Below, one piece after another: positions 5,708 to 7,488 of a DNA stretch of 7,488 bases; the stretch's first letter is position 1, and each line of letters begins with the position of its first letter. The notes beneath the pieces were generated by a model. That model searched no databases. It was not told the origin of the DNA and was given only the letters and a program-made list of their open reading frames with translations. The stretch comes from Oxalobacteraceae bacterium (GTDB lineage Bacteria; Pseudomonadota; Gammaproteobacteria; Burkholderiales; Burkholderiaceae_D). The translations under genes were made by a program, and so were the position numbers. Location of the stretch: contig CANFGA010000135.1 in NCBI GenBank assembly GCA_947446335.1, positions 1-7,488 of the forward strand. The letters run 5' to 3'.

Positions 5708-6607
<900 letters not shown>

Positions 6608-6612
6608 GGCCT

Positions 6613-6628
6613 GCCCCGGATCAGGGGC
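6613..6628 (+). other. Small GC-rich hairpin after rpoH
   Basis: GCCCC at 6613-6617 can pair with GGGGC at 6624-6628 across a 6-nt loop, a few bases after the rpoH stop. There is no T-tract, so it probably supports mRNA 3' stability or precedes the true terminator at 6647-6673. Confidence 0.35.
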
Positions 6629-6646
6629 CAGCTGCTGCATCGATAC

Positions 6647-6673
6647 AAAAAAAGCGCAACATGCGCTTTTTTT
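6647..6673. terminator. Bidirectional intrinsic terminator between rpoH and the convergent small gene
   Basis: A 12-bp stem, AAAAAAAGCGCA at 6647-6658 with TGCGCTTTTTTT at 6662-6673, closes on a 3-nt loop. The A-run on one side and T-run on the other make it work in both directions. It ends rpoH (stop at 6605-6607) on the plus strand and the gene at 6967-6701 on the minus strand. Confidence 0.92.
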
Positions 6674-6700
6674 ACGACCATCTTGCCAGGCGCATCTGCG

Positions 6701-6967
6701 TCAGGCGGCCAGACCCTTGTTTAACAACTCGGCCACCAGCTCATTGAGATCGACTGCACGCTCTTTTGCCAGCGCCTGCAATTGCAGTACCAGAGCGCTG
6801 TTGAGCTTGACCGCAAACGGCACCAGCCCCAATTCCTGATCGCGCTTGCGCTGTTCGCGCCGGTCCACGGCGACGACATCGCCATTGCCAAAGCCGGCTG
6901 CGCCAGGCGCGGCCATTTTTCCCATCAATTTCTTGGCGTCGCTCTTCGCCATTCCGGTCTTTTTCAC
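6701..6967 (-). CDS. Small conserved-type protein with ribbon-helix-helix-like C-terminus
   Basis: The family is not recognised by name. The 88-residue protein starts at GTG 6967, preceded by AGGA with 8 nt spacing, which favours GTG over the internal ATG at 6952 (residue 6). The N-terminal half is Lys/Gly/Ala-rich (MAKSDAKKLMGKMAAPGAAG) and the middle is strongly basic and charged (DRREQRKRDQE at 35-45). Residues 49-86 read as a strand (VPFAVKLN) followed by two helices (ALVLQLQALAKERA and LNELVAELLNKGL), the pattern of Arc/MetJ-like ribbon-helix-helix DNA-binding proteins. It may be a small DNA- or RNA-binding protein; that is inference. It has no toxin partner next to it: the neighbours are rpoH (convergent) and a TerZ-like gene upstream on the same strand. 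It ends at the shared terminator at 6647-6673. Confidence 0.75.
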   Translation of the reverse strand: MKKTGMAKSDAKKLMGKMAAPGAAGFGNGDVVAVDRREQRKRDQELGLVPFAVKLNSALVLQLQALAKERAVDLNELVAELLNKGLAA

Positions 6968-6997
6968 TGTACTGATCCTGTTTGATTCAAAATCGCC

Positions 6998-7003
6998 ATT
7001 TTA
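6998..7003 (-). promoter_or_regulatory. Possible -10 box for the small ribbon-helix-helix-like gene
   Basis: TAAAAT reads on the minus strand from 7003 to 6998, about 31 bp before the GTG start at 6967. The -35 at 17 bp (7026-7021, TCGGAA) is poor and falls inside the terminator hairpin of the upstream gene. This is a weak call based on position and the -10 match. Confidence 0.35.
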
Positions 7004-7010
7004 CGCGAAA

Positions 7011-7053
7011 ATCCCCTGCATTCCGACGACTTGGTCGCCAGAATGCAGGGGAT
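7011..7053 (-). terminator. Strong hairpin terminator of the TerZ-like gene
   Basis: ATCCCCTGCATTC at 7011-7023 is perfectly inverted at 7041-7053, a 13-bp stem. The 17-nt loop can add a CGAC/GTCG pairing. On the minus strand the stem is followed by a short T-run (TTTT at 7011-7008). It lies 41-83 bp past the TerZ-like stop codon. It then runs directly into the TAAAAT box of the next gene. Confidence 0.8.
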
Positions 7054-7093
7054 CGCCAGCTGCCACCGGGCAGCCGTACACCGCCTTGCCTGA

Positions 7094-7488
7094 TTACAGG
7101 TGCGGCGTAATTTGTGGCATCAAGTCCTCGAACGTGCGGCCGCTGCCGTTTTCGCCGATCGCATGCATCTTCCATTCGCCGTTATGGCGGTACAGCTTGG
7201 CCATGATCTGCGCAGTGTGGGCGCCCTGCACCGACAGGTTGAAACGCGCCACTTCCTGGCCGTTGGCAGCGTTGATGATGCGGCAATAGGCATTTTCAAC
7301 TTGCGAGAAATTCTGTCCGGTGAAGCTGTTGACGGTAAACACCAGACTCTTCATGCCTGCGGGAACCGCGCTCAGATCGACATTGATCTGTTCATCATCG
7401 CCATCGCCGGCACCGGTGCGATTGTCGCCGGTGTGAACGATGCTGCCATCGCGGCTCTTCAGTTGGCGGAACCAGACGAAATCGACCG
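7094..7488 (-). CDS. terZ: TerZ/TerD-family stress protein, N-terminus beyond the window edge
   Basis: This is the C-terminal 130 residues of a TerD-domain protein; the reading frame is open to the right edge, so the ATG at 7354 is internal, not the start. The visible part begins near VDFVWFRQLKSRDGSIVHTG and contains the calcium-binding signature GDNRTGAGDGDDE, then NSFTGQNFSQVENAYCRI. This order, and the end GRTFEDLMPQI, fits TerZ better than TerD or TerE. Full family length is about 190-200 residues, so roughly 60-70 are missing. TerD-domain proteins are cytosolic calcium-binding proteins linked to tellurite resistance, phage and stress tolerance; their biochemical role is still unclear. 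They usually occur in clusters (terZABCDE), so related genes are expected past the edge on the same strand. A strong terminator follows the stop. Confidence 0.92.
   Translation of the reverse strand, partial: VDFVWFRQLKSRDGSIVHTGDNRTGAGDGDDEQINVDLSAVPAGMKSLVFTVNSFTGQNFSQVENAYCRIINAANGQEVARFNLSVQGAHTAQIMAKLYRHNGEWKMHAIGENGSGRTFEDLMPQITPHL

Noticed and set aside
6846..7289. 147-codon plus-strand frame
   Set aside because: It is antisense to the small RHH-like gene, the terminator hairpin and the TerZ-like gene, and shows no recognisable domain.

Overview
The window looks like chromosome of a betaproteobacterium of the Burkholderiales, most likely near the Oxalobacteraceae. This rests on the moderately high G+C, the core order ftsY-ftsE-ftsX-rpoH, and the sequence style of the proteins. 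The exact genus cannot be fixed from the sequence alone.

Layout. (1) Bases 1-1271, minus strand: nearly all of a flavin-dependent amine-oxidase-like oxidoreductase (COG2907 type). (2) Bases 1272-1563: a 292-bp divergent control region with a palindrome, an interrupted inverted repeat and two pairs of direct repeats. (3) Bases 1564-2493, plus strand: a MerR-type regulator with a C-terminal cobalamin-binding domain, that is a LitR/CarH-type B12 photoreceptor. (4) Bases 2634-5221, plus strand: a tight ftsY-ftsE-ftsX operon (SRP receptor, then the FtsEX divisome ABC complex). (5) Bases 5222-5707: a long non-coding leader in front of rpoH. It holds a sigma32-like promoter and, further downstream, a near-perfect CIRCE element (the HrcA operator) laid over an extended -10 sigma70 promoter. 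(6) Bases 5708-6607, plus strand: rpoH, the heat-shock sigma factor, ending at a bidirectional terminator. (7) Bases 6701-6967, minus strand: an 88-residue protein with a ribbon-helix-helix-like C-terminus. (8) Bases 7094-7488, minus strand: the C-terminal part of a TerZ/TerD-family protein, running off the right edge and ending at a strong hairpin terminator.

How the parts work together. The left end reads as a light-responsive module: a B12 photoreceptor-repressor facing a flavoenzyme of the kind usually found with CFA-synthase-like lipid genes. The middle is housekeeping for membrane-protein targeting and cell division. The right end is stress control. If the DNA sites are real, the rpoH leader joins a positive sigma32 loop and negative HrcA control at one gene. 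That leader and the photoreceptor are the two places most worth a second look. No CRISPR array, tRNA, rRNA, insertion sequence or prophage gene was seen.
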